From positions 186,001-250,000 of the forward strand of contig NZ_SAIS01000004.1 in NCBI RefSeq assembly GCF_004360155.1: 64,000 nucleotides of DNA, given 5' to 3'. Source of the stretch: Paraglaciecola marina. Its GTDB lineage: Bacteria > Pseudomonadota > Gammaproteobacteria > Enterobacterales > Alteromonadaceae. The notes under the pieces are model-generated. The model was not told the origin of the DNA, made no database searches, and saw only the letters and a list, made by a program, of their open reading frames with translations. Below are positions 54,899 through 62,850 of this stretch, one piece after another. The translations under genes were made by a program, and so were the position numbers. Positions within the stretch are counted from its first letter, which is position 1; every line of letters starts with the position of its first letter.

Positions 54899-57024
54899 TT
54901 ATGAAAACGCTCTACAAGCTTCAATAGGCCTTCTGGTGCATTGGCTTTTTTCCACACCCCAGCCACGTTTTTATTCGCTTCAGCCATAGTCGGATAAATA
55001 TGAATAGTACCTAATAACTTGTTCATGCCTAAGTTATGCTTCATTGCTAATACAAATTCAGCCAATAGCTCACCTGCATGGGCGCCAACAATAGTCGCCC
55101 CTAAGATTTTATCTTTGCCTGGCATAGTGAGTACTTTTACAAAACCTCTAGCGTGGTCGTCTGCAAGCGCTCTGTCTAAACCGCCAATATCGTAACGACT
55201 TATATCGTATTCTATACCCTGCTCTTTCGCAGCGGTTTCGTTTAAGCCAACCGTTGCAATTTCTGGCTCAGTAAACGTAGCCCAAGGGATCACGCTGTAG
55301 TCTACTTTAAAGGTTTTAAAGCCTCTGAATAATGCATTAACCGCAGCATACCAAGCCTGATGACTGGCGGTGTGAGTGAACTGATAAGGGCCAGCCACAT
55401 CACCCGCAGCTAAAATATTAGGGTACTTAGTCTGTAACATTTCGTTGGTGACTATGGTTCTATCCGTTTCAATGCCTAGTTTTTCTAAACCAAACCCTTT
55501 TAAGTTTGCTTGTCTGCCCACAGCCACTAAAATTTTATCAAAGGCTACGCGCTCTTCTACACCGTCTTTTTCAAGTACAATAACCTGTCCTTCGGCGGTT
55601 TTTTCAATCGCTTTAGCTGTGGTATTTAGACGTACATCAACCCCATCTTTTATAAGCTGTTTATACAAATGCTCTGCTGCATCTGGGTCTTCTTTACTTA
55701 ACAATTGGTTATGTTTTTCAATTTGTGTAACTTGCGTACCTAAACGACCAAAGGCTTGAGAAAGTTCACTACCTATAGGGCCGCCACCTAGTACCACTAA
55801 ACGCTTAGGCTGTTCGGTTAGATTCCAGAGGTTTTCAGCTGTTAAATAATCGACATCTTTCAATCCAGGAATTGGGGGCACAAAGGCACTGGCACCTGTG
55901 GCGATAACGATATTTTTAGTAGTAAGTGATTGCACACCATCTTCGGTTTGAATATCAACCTGCCAAGGCGACACTATGGTTGCACTACCTGTCACTACGT
56001 TTACACCAAGTGATTCATAACGCTCTACAGAATCGTGGGGCTCAATGGCTTTTATAACATTGTGCACTTGGCCCATTACAGCTTTAAAGTCGACTTCTGG
56101 CGCTTGGTAGTTTACACCTGATTTTTCAGCACCTTTGTGCATATGGGCCAGCTTACTCGCATGAAGTAAACTTTTAGACGGCACACAACCGGTATTCAAA
56201 CAGTCGCCGCCCATTTTGTGTTTTTCTACAAGCGTAACCGACGCTTTAACAGCAGCTGCAATATAAGCCGTAACTAAACCTGCTGAACCTGCACCAATCA
56301 CCACCATGTTTCGGTCGAAAGTTTTTGGCTTTTCCCAGCCTTTGTAAACACGTTGTGCCTTAATGATGTTTAAAATTAATTTTGCGATAAGTGGGAACAC
56401 ACCTAACAACACAAAAGATAAGATAATATTAGGCGAAACAATACCAGATAAGGTTTCAATATTTGCTAATTGAGTACCTGCATTCACAAACACAAAGGTC
56501 CCCGCCAACATACCTACTTGACTCACCCAGTAGTAGGTAATAATGCGAATACTAGTCACCCCCATCACTAGGTTAATAATGAAGAATGGGAATAAAGGCA
56601 CTAAACGTAAGCTAAGTAAGTAAAACGCCCCGTCTTTTTCGATACCAGCATCGATCGATGCAATCTTTTGACTAAAACTATTTTTAACCCAGTCTCGGAG
56701 TAAAAAACGTGACACTAAAAAGGCAATAGTAGCACCAATAGTTGAGGCAAACGATGCGAGTACTAAGCCCCAGCCTAAGCCAAATAAAGCACCAGCGCCT
56801 AAGGTTAATATTGCTGCACCAGGTAAACTCAAGGCTGTCACTATGATGTACAAAATAAGGTACGCAACGAAAGCTTGCAGCCAATTTTCTTGAATAAATT
56901 CGGCTAACGTTTCTTGGTTAGCTTTTAAACTGTCTAGAGTTAGGTATTGTCCCAAGTCAAAAACAAAAAAAGCGCCTATTAAACTTAATATCAGGACGAA
57001 AAGAATTCCGCGTTTTACATTCAT
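54883..57024 (-). CDS. TVP38/DedA-like membrane domain fused to pyridine-nucleotide-disulfide oxidoreductase
   Basis: A 713-residue fusion starting at ATG 57024. Residues about 1-220 are a TVP38/TMEM64 membrane domain (LSLPGAAILTLGAGALFGLGWGLVLASFASTIGATIAF, RLVPLFPFFIINLVMGVT). Residues about 235-710 are a flavoprotein disulfide reductase with GAGSAGLVTAYIAA, the redox pair GGDCLNTGCVPSK, and HIYPTMAEA with the active-site histidine. There is no MerA heavy-metal domain and no C-terminal cysteine pair, so mercury reduction is unlikely. In Escherichia coli the TVP38 proteins YdjX/YdjZ precede ynjABCD, supporting a common pathway. Confidence 0.85.
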   Translation of the reverse strand: MNVKRGILFVLILSLIGAFFVFDLGQYLTLDSLKANQETLAEFIQENWLQAFVAYLILYIIVTALSLPGAAILTLGAGALFGLGWGLVLASFASTIGATIAFLVSRFLLRDWVKNSFSQKIASIDAGIEKDGAFYLLSLRLVPLFPFFIINLVMGVTSIRIITYYWVSQVGMLAGTFVFVNAGTQLANIETLSGIVSPNIILSFVLLGVFPLIAKLILNIIKAQRVYKGWEKPKTFDRNMVVIGAGSAGLVTAYIAAAVKASVTLVEKHKMGGDCLNTGCVPSKSLLHASKLAHMHKGAEKSGVNYQAPEVDFKAVMGQVHNVIKAIEPHDSVERYESLGVNVVTGSATIVSPWQVDIQTEDGVQSLTTKNIVIATGASAFVPPIPGLKDVDYLTAENLWNLTEQPKRLVVLGGGPIGSELSQAFGRLGTQVTQIEKHNQLLSKEDPDAAEHLYKQLIKDGVDVRLNTTAKAIEKTAEGQVIVLEKDGVEERVAFDKILVAVGRQANLKGFGLEKLGIETDRTIVTNEMLQTKYPNILAAGDVAGPYQFTHTASHQAWYAAVNALFRGFKTFKVDYSVIPWATFTEPEIATVGLNETAAKEQGIEYDISRYDIGGLDRALADDHARGFVKVLTMPGKDKILGATIVGAHAGELLAEFVLAMKHNLGMNKLLGTIHIYPTMAEANKNVAGVWKKANAPEGLLKLVERFHKWRRS

Positions 57025-57216
57025 GGTATTTACAAACCTTATTCCAAAACAATAATCAATGTTAATGGCATAAATACCATTGCTGCTCACTGAAGACCTA
57101 TGCAGTATGTTATTTATTTCACTACATATCCAAAACAATTAGGGTTCTTTAGGGTTTCACTTACGTTTTAGTTCCTATATTTAACATAAAAAACCCTTAA
57201 GGATATTAGGTTGTAC

Positions 57217-57245
57217 TTGACCCCGTAGCCAAGCTTGCTTATAAA
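57217..57245 (+). promoter_or_regulatory. Sigma70 promoter of prkB
   Basis: TTGACC (57217-57222) and TATAAA (57240-57245) are separated by exactly 17 bases. Transcription should start near 57252, giving a leader of about 25 bases before the ATG at 57276. Confidence 0.7.
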
Positions 57246-57275
57246 TGATGCTCTTTTCTTCACATAGAATTTTTA

Positions 57276-58178
57276 ATGTCTGTAAAACATCCCATTATTG
57301 CGATTACTGGTTCCTCTGGGGCCGGTACCACTACGACCACGAATGCTATTCGCCATATCTTTAGAAATTTATCGGTGAACGCGGCGGTAGTAGCCGGGGA
57401 TAGTTTTCATCGTTTTACTCGCCCAGAAATGGAAGTAGAAATCCGTAAAGCACAAGAGCAAGGTAGACACATAAGTTACTTTGGTCCAAAAGCTAACGAT
57501 TTTGAAATGCTCGAAACCCTGTTTAAAGAATACGCTGAAACAGGCATGGGCAAACACAGGCAATATCTGCACTCATTTGACGAGGCCGTGCCTTTTAATC
57601 AAATGCCCGGCACCTTTACACCTTGGCAAGACTTACCTGAGAAAACCGATGTTTTATTCTACGAAGGTCTCCATGGCGGTGTAAAAAATGATGAAGTGGA
57701 TGTAGCTAAACACGTAGATTTATTAGTGGGTACAGTACCAATTGTAAACTTAGAATGGATTCAAAAAATTGTACGAGACACCACAGACAGAGGCCATTCT
57801 CGAGAAGCAGTAATGAGTAGTATAGTGCGTAGTCTTGACGACTATTTTCACTACATTACACCACAGTTTTCTCGCACACATGTTAATTTTCAGCGAGTGC
57901 CTACAGTTGATACCTCCAACCCTTTTAGTGCCAGAGAAATTCCCAGCCAAGATGAAAGTTTTGTTGTGGTACGTTTTCGCCGTGAAATGAAAAACGTTGA
58001 TTACCCCTATCTGTTACAAATGATTGAAGGGTCGTTTATGTCGAGGATCAACACCATAGTAGTGCCTGGCGGCAAAATGGGTTTAGCCATGGAGCTGATT
58101 TTGATGCCACTATTAGAGGAAATTCTCGATAAAAAACGTCGCGCGGGATTTCAAATGGACTGGGTTAGCGAAAAATAG
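57276..58178 (+). CDS. prkB: Phosphoribulokinase, PrkB type
   Basis: A 300-residue kinase matching the short PrkB of heterotrophs. The P-loop is GSSGAGTTTT, and GDSFHRFTRPEME, RHISYFGPKANDFEMLE, FYEGLHGG and RDTTDRGHSREAV follow. It would phosphorylate ribulose 5-phosphate, but no RuBisCO or Calvin-cycle partner is in this window. PrkB of Escherichia coli is of unclear physiological role. A clear sigma70 promoter lies before it, and its stop is five bases from the stop of the convergent kinase gene. Confidence 0.92.
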   Translation: MSVKHPIIAITGSSGAGTTTTTNAIRHIFRNLSVNAAVVAGDSFHRFTRPEMEVEIRKAQEQGRHISYFGPKANDFEMLETLFKEYAETGMGKHRQYLHSFDEAVPFNQMPGTFTPWQDLPEKTDVLFYEGLHGGVKNDEVDVAKHVDLLVGTVPIVNLEWIQKIVRDTTDRGHSREAVMSSIVRSLDDYFHYITPQFSRTHVNFQRVPTVDTSNPFSAREIPSQDESFVVVRFRREMKNVDYPYLLQMIEGSFMSRINTIVVPGGKMGLAMELILMPLLEEILDKKRRAGFQMDWVSEK

Positions 58179-58183
58179 CAAGC

Positions 58184-59974
58184 CTAAGTCTCAATTGGAA
58201 AAACAATTACAAACTCTGCAAATTCCCCCTCTTTACTATTTAAGTTAATCGTCCCGCCCAACTTTTTAATAATATTGAAAGTTACAGACAGTCCCAGACC
58301 TGTGCCTTCTCCAACGGTTTTAGTTGTAAAAAAGGGTTCAAATATCTTTTCTTGAGTATCAGCGGGAATTCCTGGACCATTGTCTCTTACTACAATGTAT
58401 ATACTCTGGTCTTTTTGCTCAGCGTTAATAGAAATTTTAGCCTTATCTGTTTCCGCTTCAGTTAGAGCTTGTGCTGCATTTTTAATTAAATTGGTGAGTA
58501 CTTGTTGCATTAAACCATTGTGAGCCATAAATTCTGGTAACTCATTTAGTCGTGTATCTATTGCAATTGCCTGCCCAAGGTCATAACTTAAAACTTTGAG
58601 GGTATCTTCGACTACTTTTGGTAAATCACAAATTTCTAATTCAGTGGACTGACTATAAGTAAAAGATTTCAGATCAGTAATGATATCCCTCACTCTTTTT
58701 AAGCCACTATGAGAGTCACTAATGACAGCTCGAATATCTTCTAAGACAAAGGCCATATTTTCTTCTTCAGCAAATTTTGAGATATTATTTTTTAATTGTA
58801 CGACCTTATTATCTTGCCCCAGATCAATGGAGCTTAAAAACTCTGACTGCAACTCCTGTAACTTTAAAATACTGTCTAGGTAATCATCCATAGAAGAAAA
58901 GTTACTCATAACATAAGACAAGGGGTTATTTATTTCATGGGCTATACCTGCAGCCATCTGCCCTATACTGGCCATTTTTTCTTGATGTTGTAATGCTTGT
59001 TTAGTGGTCTTTAGTTCAACTAATGTACTTTTTAATCTTGTATATTGCTTCTTTAAGCTAGTTTCAGCTTGCCTGCGCTCTAACAACATAGTGAGCTGCT
59101 CAGATGCCTTACTGATTACATTGATTTGTTTCATGGACACCTTATCCATTTCACTCTCAGGAATAAAATAAACAAGTAGGTACAAGGGCTTGTTGTATAC
59201 AATGATGGGAAAGGTTAAATAACTACCAACTTTTTCTGGCAATTTTTCTTCTAAAGATGTGAGATTAATGTCTTCTGATAGAAGATTAATTTGTGGCAGT
59301 TTTTCATCAAGAGCACTTTTTAAGTAGTGGGAAATTTTTGGTAAACCTAACACTAGGTTTAATTCAACCTTAATGTCTCCTGCGTTACTTTCACAAAACT
59401 CAATCTCACCTTGGTTATCATTGAGTATTTTTATATGAAATGCGCAAGATGCGTAACACAAAGCAGACAAGGAAGAAGAGAACATTTGCAACAAACTAGT
59501 AAGTGATTCATTGCTCCTTGAAAATTTAGTAATACACATTAACATCTCTGTTTCGGCGTCGTGCTGACGCTTATGGTTGTCAATGTATTGAAATGTATCT
59601 ATTTCTCGCCTAAGAGTTGTAATATTAACACTTTGTTTTTCAGTCTCACCAGACAAGCAAGCATTTACTTGTAAAGATTCCATCCAATGTATTTCATCTA
59701 GATCAAAACTAGGGTCTCGTAAGATAACGATACGTGAATCTTGATTAGCCAAGCCGCTACGGACAAACTGAGTTGCTTCTTTACATAATGCTTCATCTTT
59801 ATCGCTACCAATACCTGCTACTATCAAAGCTGGTTTAGCATGCCTAAATTGTTTTTTGAATTGGCGAAAGCTGTCATAGTGCTTAAAGTCACACCAGTTT
59901 CCTAAAGCTTTCTGGTGTAGCTCTAGATTACCCACACTAAAAACCAATGCTGCTATGTTTTTCGCCTCTGCCAT
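58184..59974 (-). CDS. Sensor histidine kinase with N-terminal receiver-like and GAF-like regions
   Basis: A 596-residue soluble kinase. Residues about 1-120 have a receiver-like fold pattern (ALIVAGIGSD, SRIVILRDPSF, VNACLSG). Residues about 145-305 are GAF-like, then a coiled coil leads to the histidine in AAGIAHEINNPLSYVMSN. The ATPase has NLIKNAAQALTE, DNGPGIP and GTGLGLSVTFNIIKKL. No membrane helix is present. It is divergent from the BLUF gene (101-base gap), so light control is possible. The receiver-like part has no obvious phosphoacceptor. Confidence 0.88.
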   Translation of the reverse strand: MAEAKNIAALVFSVGNLELHQKALGNWCDFKHYDSFRQFKKQFRHAKPALIVAGIGSDKDEALCKEATQFVRSGLANQDSRIVILRDPSFDLDEIHWMESLQVNACLSGETEKQSVNITTLRREIDTFQYIDNHKRQHDAETEMLMCITKFSRSNESLTSLLQMFSSSLSALCYASCAFHIKILNDNQGEIEFCESNAGDIKVELNLVLGLPKISHYLKSALDEKLPQINLLSEDINLTSLEEKLPEKVGSYLTFPIIVYNKPLYLLVYFIPESEMDKVSMKQINVISKASEQLTMLLERRQAETSLKKQYTRLKSTLVELKTTKQALQHQEKMASIGQMAAGIAHEINNPLSYVMSNFSSMDDYLDSILKLQELQSEFLSSIDLGQDNKVVQLKNNISKFAEEENMAFVLEDIRAVISDSHSGLKRVRDIITDLKSFTYSQSTELEICDLPKVVEDTLKVLSYDLGQAIAIDTRLNELPEFMAHNGLMQQVLTNLIKNAAQALTEAETDKAKISINAEQKDQSIYIVVRDNGPGIPADTQEKIFEPFFTTKTVGEGTGLGLSVTFNIIKKLGGTINLNSKEGEFAEFVIVFPIET

Positions 59975-60075
59975 CTCACGGATCCTAAAAAACCTGCTAG
60001 AGTATATAGCCTAGATTAGATTTTTTGTTCCGCAAGTTATTGTTAATATTAGACATTAAGCAGGAGATTACATAT

Positions 60076-60492
60076 ATGAAGCTAGTTAGACTACTCTATT
60101 ACAGCAGAGCCTCTCGAGAAATGTCGTTAGCAGATTTGAAAGATGTTCTAGATACCGCTAGAAATAACAACGACAGCTTAAACATTTGCGGCATGCTTTG
60201 TTACGACAAACAATACTTTTTGCAAGCGTTAGAAGGGGAGCGAGAAACACTCAACGAGTTATATTTAGATATAGCAGATGACGCCAGACATGACGAAGTA
60301 GTCATTATCAGTTATAACGAAGTGACTCAGCCGAGCTTCCCACAATGGAAAATGGGATATGCCGCCAGTTCAGCTCAATTTGCGACTTTGTTAAAAGAGC
60401 TCGGGCAAACAGACTTTGCTCCAGCAGATATGACACCACAACAGGCACTTACATTTTTACAAAAAATGTCAAAATTTCAGTCAGAAGTGTAA
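60076..60492 (+). CDS. BLUF-domain blue-light photoreceptor
   Basis: A 138-residue protein. ATG at 60076 has AGGAG nine bases upstream; the earlier ATG at 60025 lacks one. It is a BLUF domain with Tyr8 (LVRLLYYSRAS), Asn36 (DSLNICGML), Gln50 (YFLQALEGE), Trp91 and Met93 (FPQWKMGY), the residues that bind FAD and reorganise on blue light. About 40 residues follow the core. No output domain is fused, so it acts through a protein partner; the divergent histidine kinase is the nearest candidate. Confidence 0.92.
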   Translation: MKLVRLLYYSRASREMSLADLKDVLDTARNNNDSLNICGMLCYDKQYFLQALEGERETLNELYLDIADDARHDEVVIISYNEVTQPSFPQWKMGYAASSAQFATLLKELGQTDFAPADMTPQQALTFLQKMSKFQSEV

Positions 60493-60532
60493 GCCAGCAC
60501 TCCTTTTGCAGATAGTTAGATTAGCAATACTC

Positions 60533-60554
60533 TGCAACCTTAACTTAGGTTGCA
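60533..60554 (+). terminator. Stem-loop between the BLUF gene and ompR
   Basis: Eight-base perfect arms TGCAACCT and AGGTTGCA close a six-base loop 41 bases after the BLUF stop codon. No T-run follows, so termination is weak. The arm sequence GCAACCTT recurs at about 60605. Confidence 0.45.
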
Positions 60555-60672
60555 TACCCTCCTATGACAAACTTTGTAACAATCCATAGCGTTTAGTCAT
60601 GATTGCAACCTTTTGAATTTATAGGCTTTCACATATAGTGTGTTTAAGTATGTAACACTTTCTGGAAAGGTT

Positions 60673-61398
60673 ATGGGACAAGAAACAACAAAAATTCTAG
60701 TGGTAGATGACGATATGCGTCTACGCAGTTTGTTAGAGCGCTATCTAGTTGAACAAGATTTTCAAGTAAGGGTTGCCGCCAATTCTGAACAAATGGACCG
60801 TTTATTAGAACGGGAGAACTTTCACTTGATGGTCCTAGATCTAATGCTTCCTGGTGAAGATGGCTTGTCTATTTGCCGCCGTCTCAGACAAAAAGAACAC
60901 CAAATACCTATAGTGATGTTAACAGCCAAAGGTGATGAGGTTGACAGAATTATTGGCTTAGAAATGGGCGCCGATGACTACTTACCTAAGCCATTTAACC
61001 CTAGGGAATTACTAGCTCGTATCAAAGCAGTATTAAGACGCAAAACTACCGAAGCCCCTGGCGCACCGTCGTTAGAAGAACAAATAGTAAACTTTGGCAA
61101 GTACTCACTTAACCTGGGTACCAGAGAAATGCTTGCCGATGATACGCCAATGACACTTACAAGCGGAGAGTTTGCAGTACTCAAATCTTTAGTTACCCAC
61201 CCCAGAGAACCGTTATCAAGAGACAAACTTATGAACCTTGCCCGTGGTCGAGATTATAGTGCTTTAGAGCGCAGTATCGATGTGCAGGTGTCCCGGTTAC
61301 GCCGCATGTTAGAAGAAGACCCTACTAGCCCTAGATATATTCAAACAGTTTGGGGACTAGGTTATGTATTTGTACCCGATGGTGGCAGTGCAAGTTAG
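60673..61398 (+). CDS. ompR: Response regulator OmpR
   Basis: A 241-residue regulator starting at ATG 60673 (GGAAAGG upstream). The receiver has VVDDDMRLR, the phosphoryl aspartate in MVLDLMLPGEDG, and the lysine in YLPKPFNPRELLARI. The winged-helix DNA-binding domain (about 135-240) ends PRYIQTVWGLGYVFVPDG. Envelope osmolarity and porin control is the usual role. envZ follows 46 bases later. Confidence 0.95.
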   Translation: MGQETTKILVVDDDMRLRSLLERYLVEQDFQVRVAANSEQMDRLLERENFHLMVLDLMLPGEDGLSICRRLRQKEHQIPIVMLTAKGDEVDRIIGLEMGADDYLPKPFNPRELLARIKAVLRRKTTEAPGAPSLEEQIVNFGKYSLNLGTREMLADDTPMTLTSGEFAVLKSLVTHPREPLSRDKLMNLARGRDYSALERSIDVQVSRLRRMLEEDPTSPRYIQTVWGLGYVFVPDGGSAS

Positions 61399-61444
61399 TT
61401 TTGAATATATTTATTTCAATATCTAAAAAGCAGGCAATTATACT

Positions 61445-62740
61445 ATGAAGTTACTCCCCAAAAGTGCTTTTGGGCAAACTGTATTATTGATTGCCATTTT
61501 ATTGCTAATTAACCAAATTGTGTCTTTGGTGTCAGTCACTTTTTATTTTGTCAGCCCAAACGTTAAGCAAATCAACCACCTACTGGCTAACCAAATAAAA
61601 ATGGCATATGTCGCTGGTATAGACTCTAAAAATTCAGCGTTACAGCCTCAATTACATGAGGTGGCTGGCATGCAAATTTATACTCAAGAAGAAGCCATCG
61701 CACACGGGCTAGACCAGGCGATCCATTATCAATCTTGGTCTAATCAGATGTCTGAAGTTCTAGGTGGCAAAGCGCAAGTTAGGATCAGCCAAGATACGCC
61801 TTATCTATATTGGATAAACCCTCCTCAAAACCCATCAACTTGGATTACCATCCCTATGGTTGGCCTAGGACAGGGAGACGGCTCCCCTCACCTAGTGTAT
61901 TTATTAATGATAGGTATCCTAAGTGTTGGTGGCAGTTTGATATTTGTAAGAAGACTTAATCGGCCATTACAAGCCCTACAAGACGCTGCATTGTTAGTAG
62001 GTAAAGGGTTGGTGCCTAAACCTTTAAAAGAAGAAGGCTCAACAGAGCTTATTGCTGTGACCCGAGCTTTTAATCAAATGTCCAAGGGTATTAAACAACT
62101 AGAAGATGACAGAGCATTATTAACGGCGGGTATTTCCCATGACTTACGCACCCCATTAACACGGATCAGGTTAGCTTCAGAGATGTTGCCGGAAGATCAA
62201 GAGTGGATTAAAGAGGGCATAGTGCATGATATCGAAGATATGAACGAAATCATCGATCAATTCATTGATTATGTGCGTCAAGATCAACAAGAGTGCCTAG
62301 AAAACGGCAACTTGAATGATTTGATTAATGAAGCCGTACAAGCTAGAAATATCGAAGAAAATCATGATATTAAATTAAATTTGAAACCACTACCTAACAC
62401 CTTAATTAGACGAGTAGCATTAAAAAGAGTGTTAGATAACCTTATCGAAAATGCCTATCGTTATGGCAGTAACAATATCGAAATTAGCTCAGCTCATAAT
62501 AAAAAAAATAATCAGTTGTATTTTTCGGTGCGAGATTTTGGGCCAGGCATACCAGATGATTGTATCCAGAGTCTGTTTGAACCTTTCACTCAGGGTGATA
62601 AGGCTCGAGGAAGTTTAGGGTCAGGCCTGGGACTGGCTATTATTAAGCGTATTGTGGATATGCACTCAGGCCATGTCACCTTAGAAAACCACCCTGAAGG
62701 CGGACTTATCGCAACTATATTTATAAGTGCAAATGTTTAG
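61445..62740 (+). CDS. envZ: Osmosensor histidine kinase EnvZ
   Basis: A 431-residue kinase with two membrane helices (about 10-35 and 155-175), a periplasmic domain between them, a HAMP linker, and a dimerisation/histidine domain with [18 protein letters not shown]. The ATPase has [19 protein letters not shown] and [16 protein letters not shown]. It phosphorylates OmpR, the preceding gene in the same operon. A long stem-loop follows at 62778. Confidence 0.95.
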   Translation: MKLLPKSAFGQTVLLIAILLLINQIVSLVSVTFYFVSPNVKQINHLLANQIKMAYVAGIDSKNSALQPQLHEVAGMQIYTQEEAIAHGLDQAIHYQSWSNQMSEVLGGKAQVRISQDTPYLYWINPPQNPSTWITIPMVGLGQGDGSPHLVYLLMIGILSVGGSLIFVRRLNRPLQALQDAALLVGKGLVPKPLKEEGSTELIAVTRAFNQMSKGIKQLEDDRALLTAGISHDLRTPLTRIRLASEMLPEDQEWIKEGIVHDIEDMNEIIDQFIDYVRQDQQECLENGNLNDLINEAVQARNIEENHDIKLNLKPLPNTLIRRVALKRVLDNLIENAYRYGSNNIEISSAHNKKNNQLYFSVRDFGPGIPDDCIQSLFEPFTQGDKARGSLGSGLGLAIIKRIVDMHSGHVTLENHPEGGLIATIFISANV

Positions 62741-62777
62741 ATAGTTTATTTACTTACTAGCATAACGCGAACAATTA

Positions 62778-62817
62778 GCTGGGTAACATTACATGTCGAT
62801 ATGCAATGTTACCCAGC
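62778..62817. terminator. Stem-loop between convergent envZ and the GGDEF-EAL gene
   Basis: Thirteen-base perfect arms (GCTGGGTAACATT and AATGTTACCCAGC) enclose a 14-base loop. The T-run TTTTTG comes 16 bases later on the plus strand. It probably ends transcripts from both sides. Confidence 0.55.
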
Positions 62818-62850
62818 AGCCTCTAAAGCTTTTTGCAAATGAGTTAATCA

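Noticed and set aside
54883-57024. Mercuric reductase label for the TVP38 fusion
   Set aside because: No heavy-metal-associated domain and no C-terminal cysteine pair are visible, and no mer genes are nearby.
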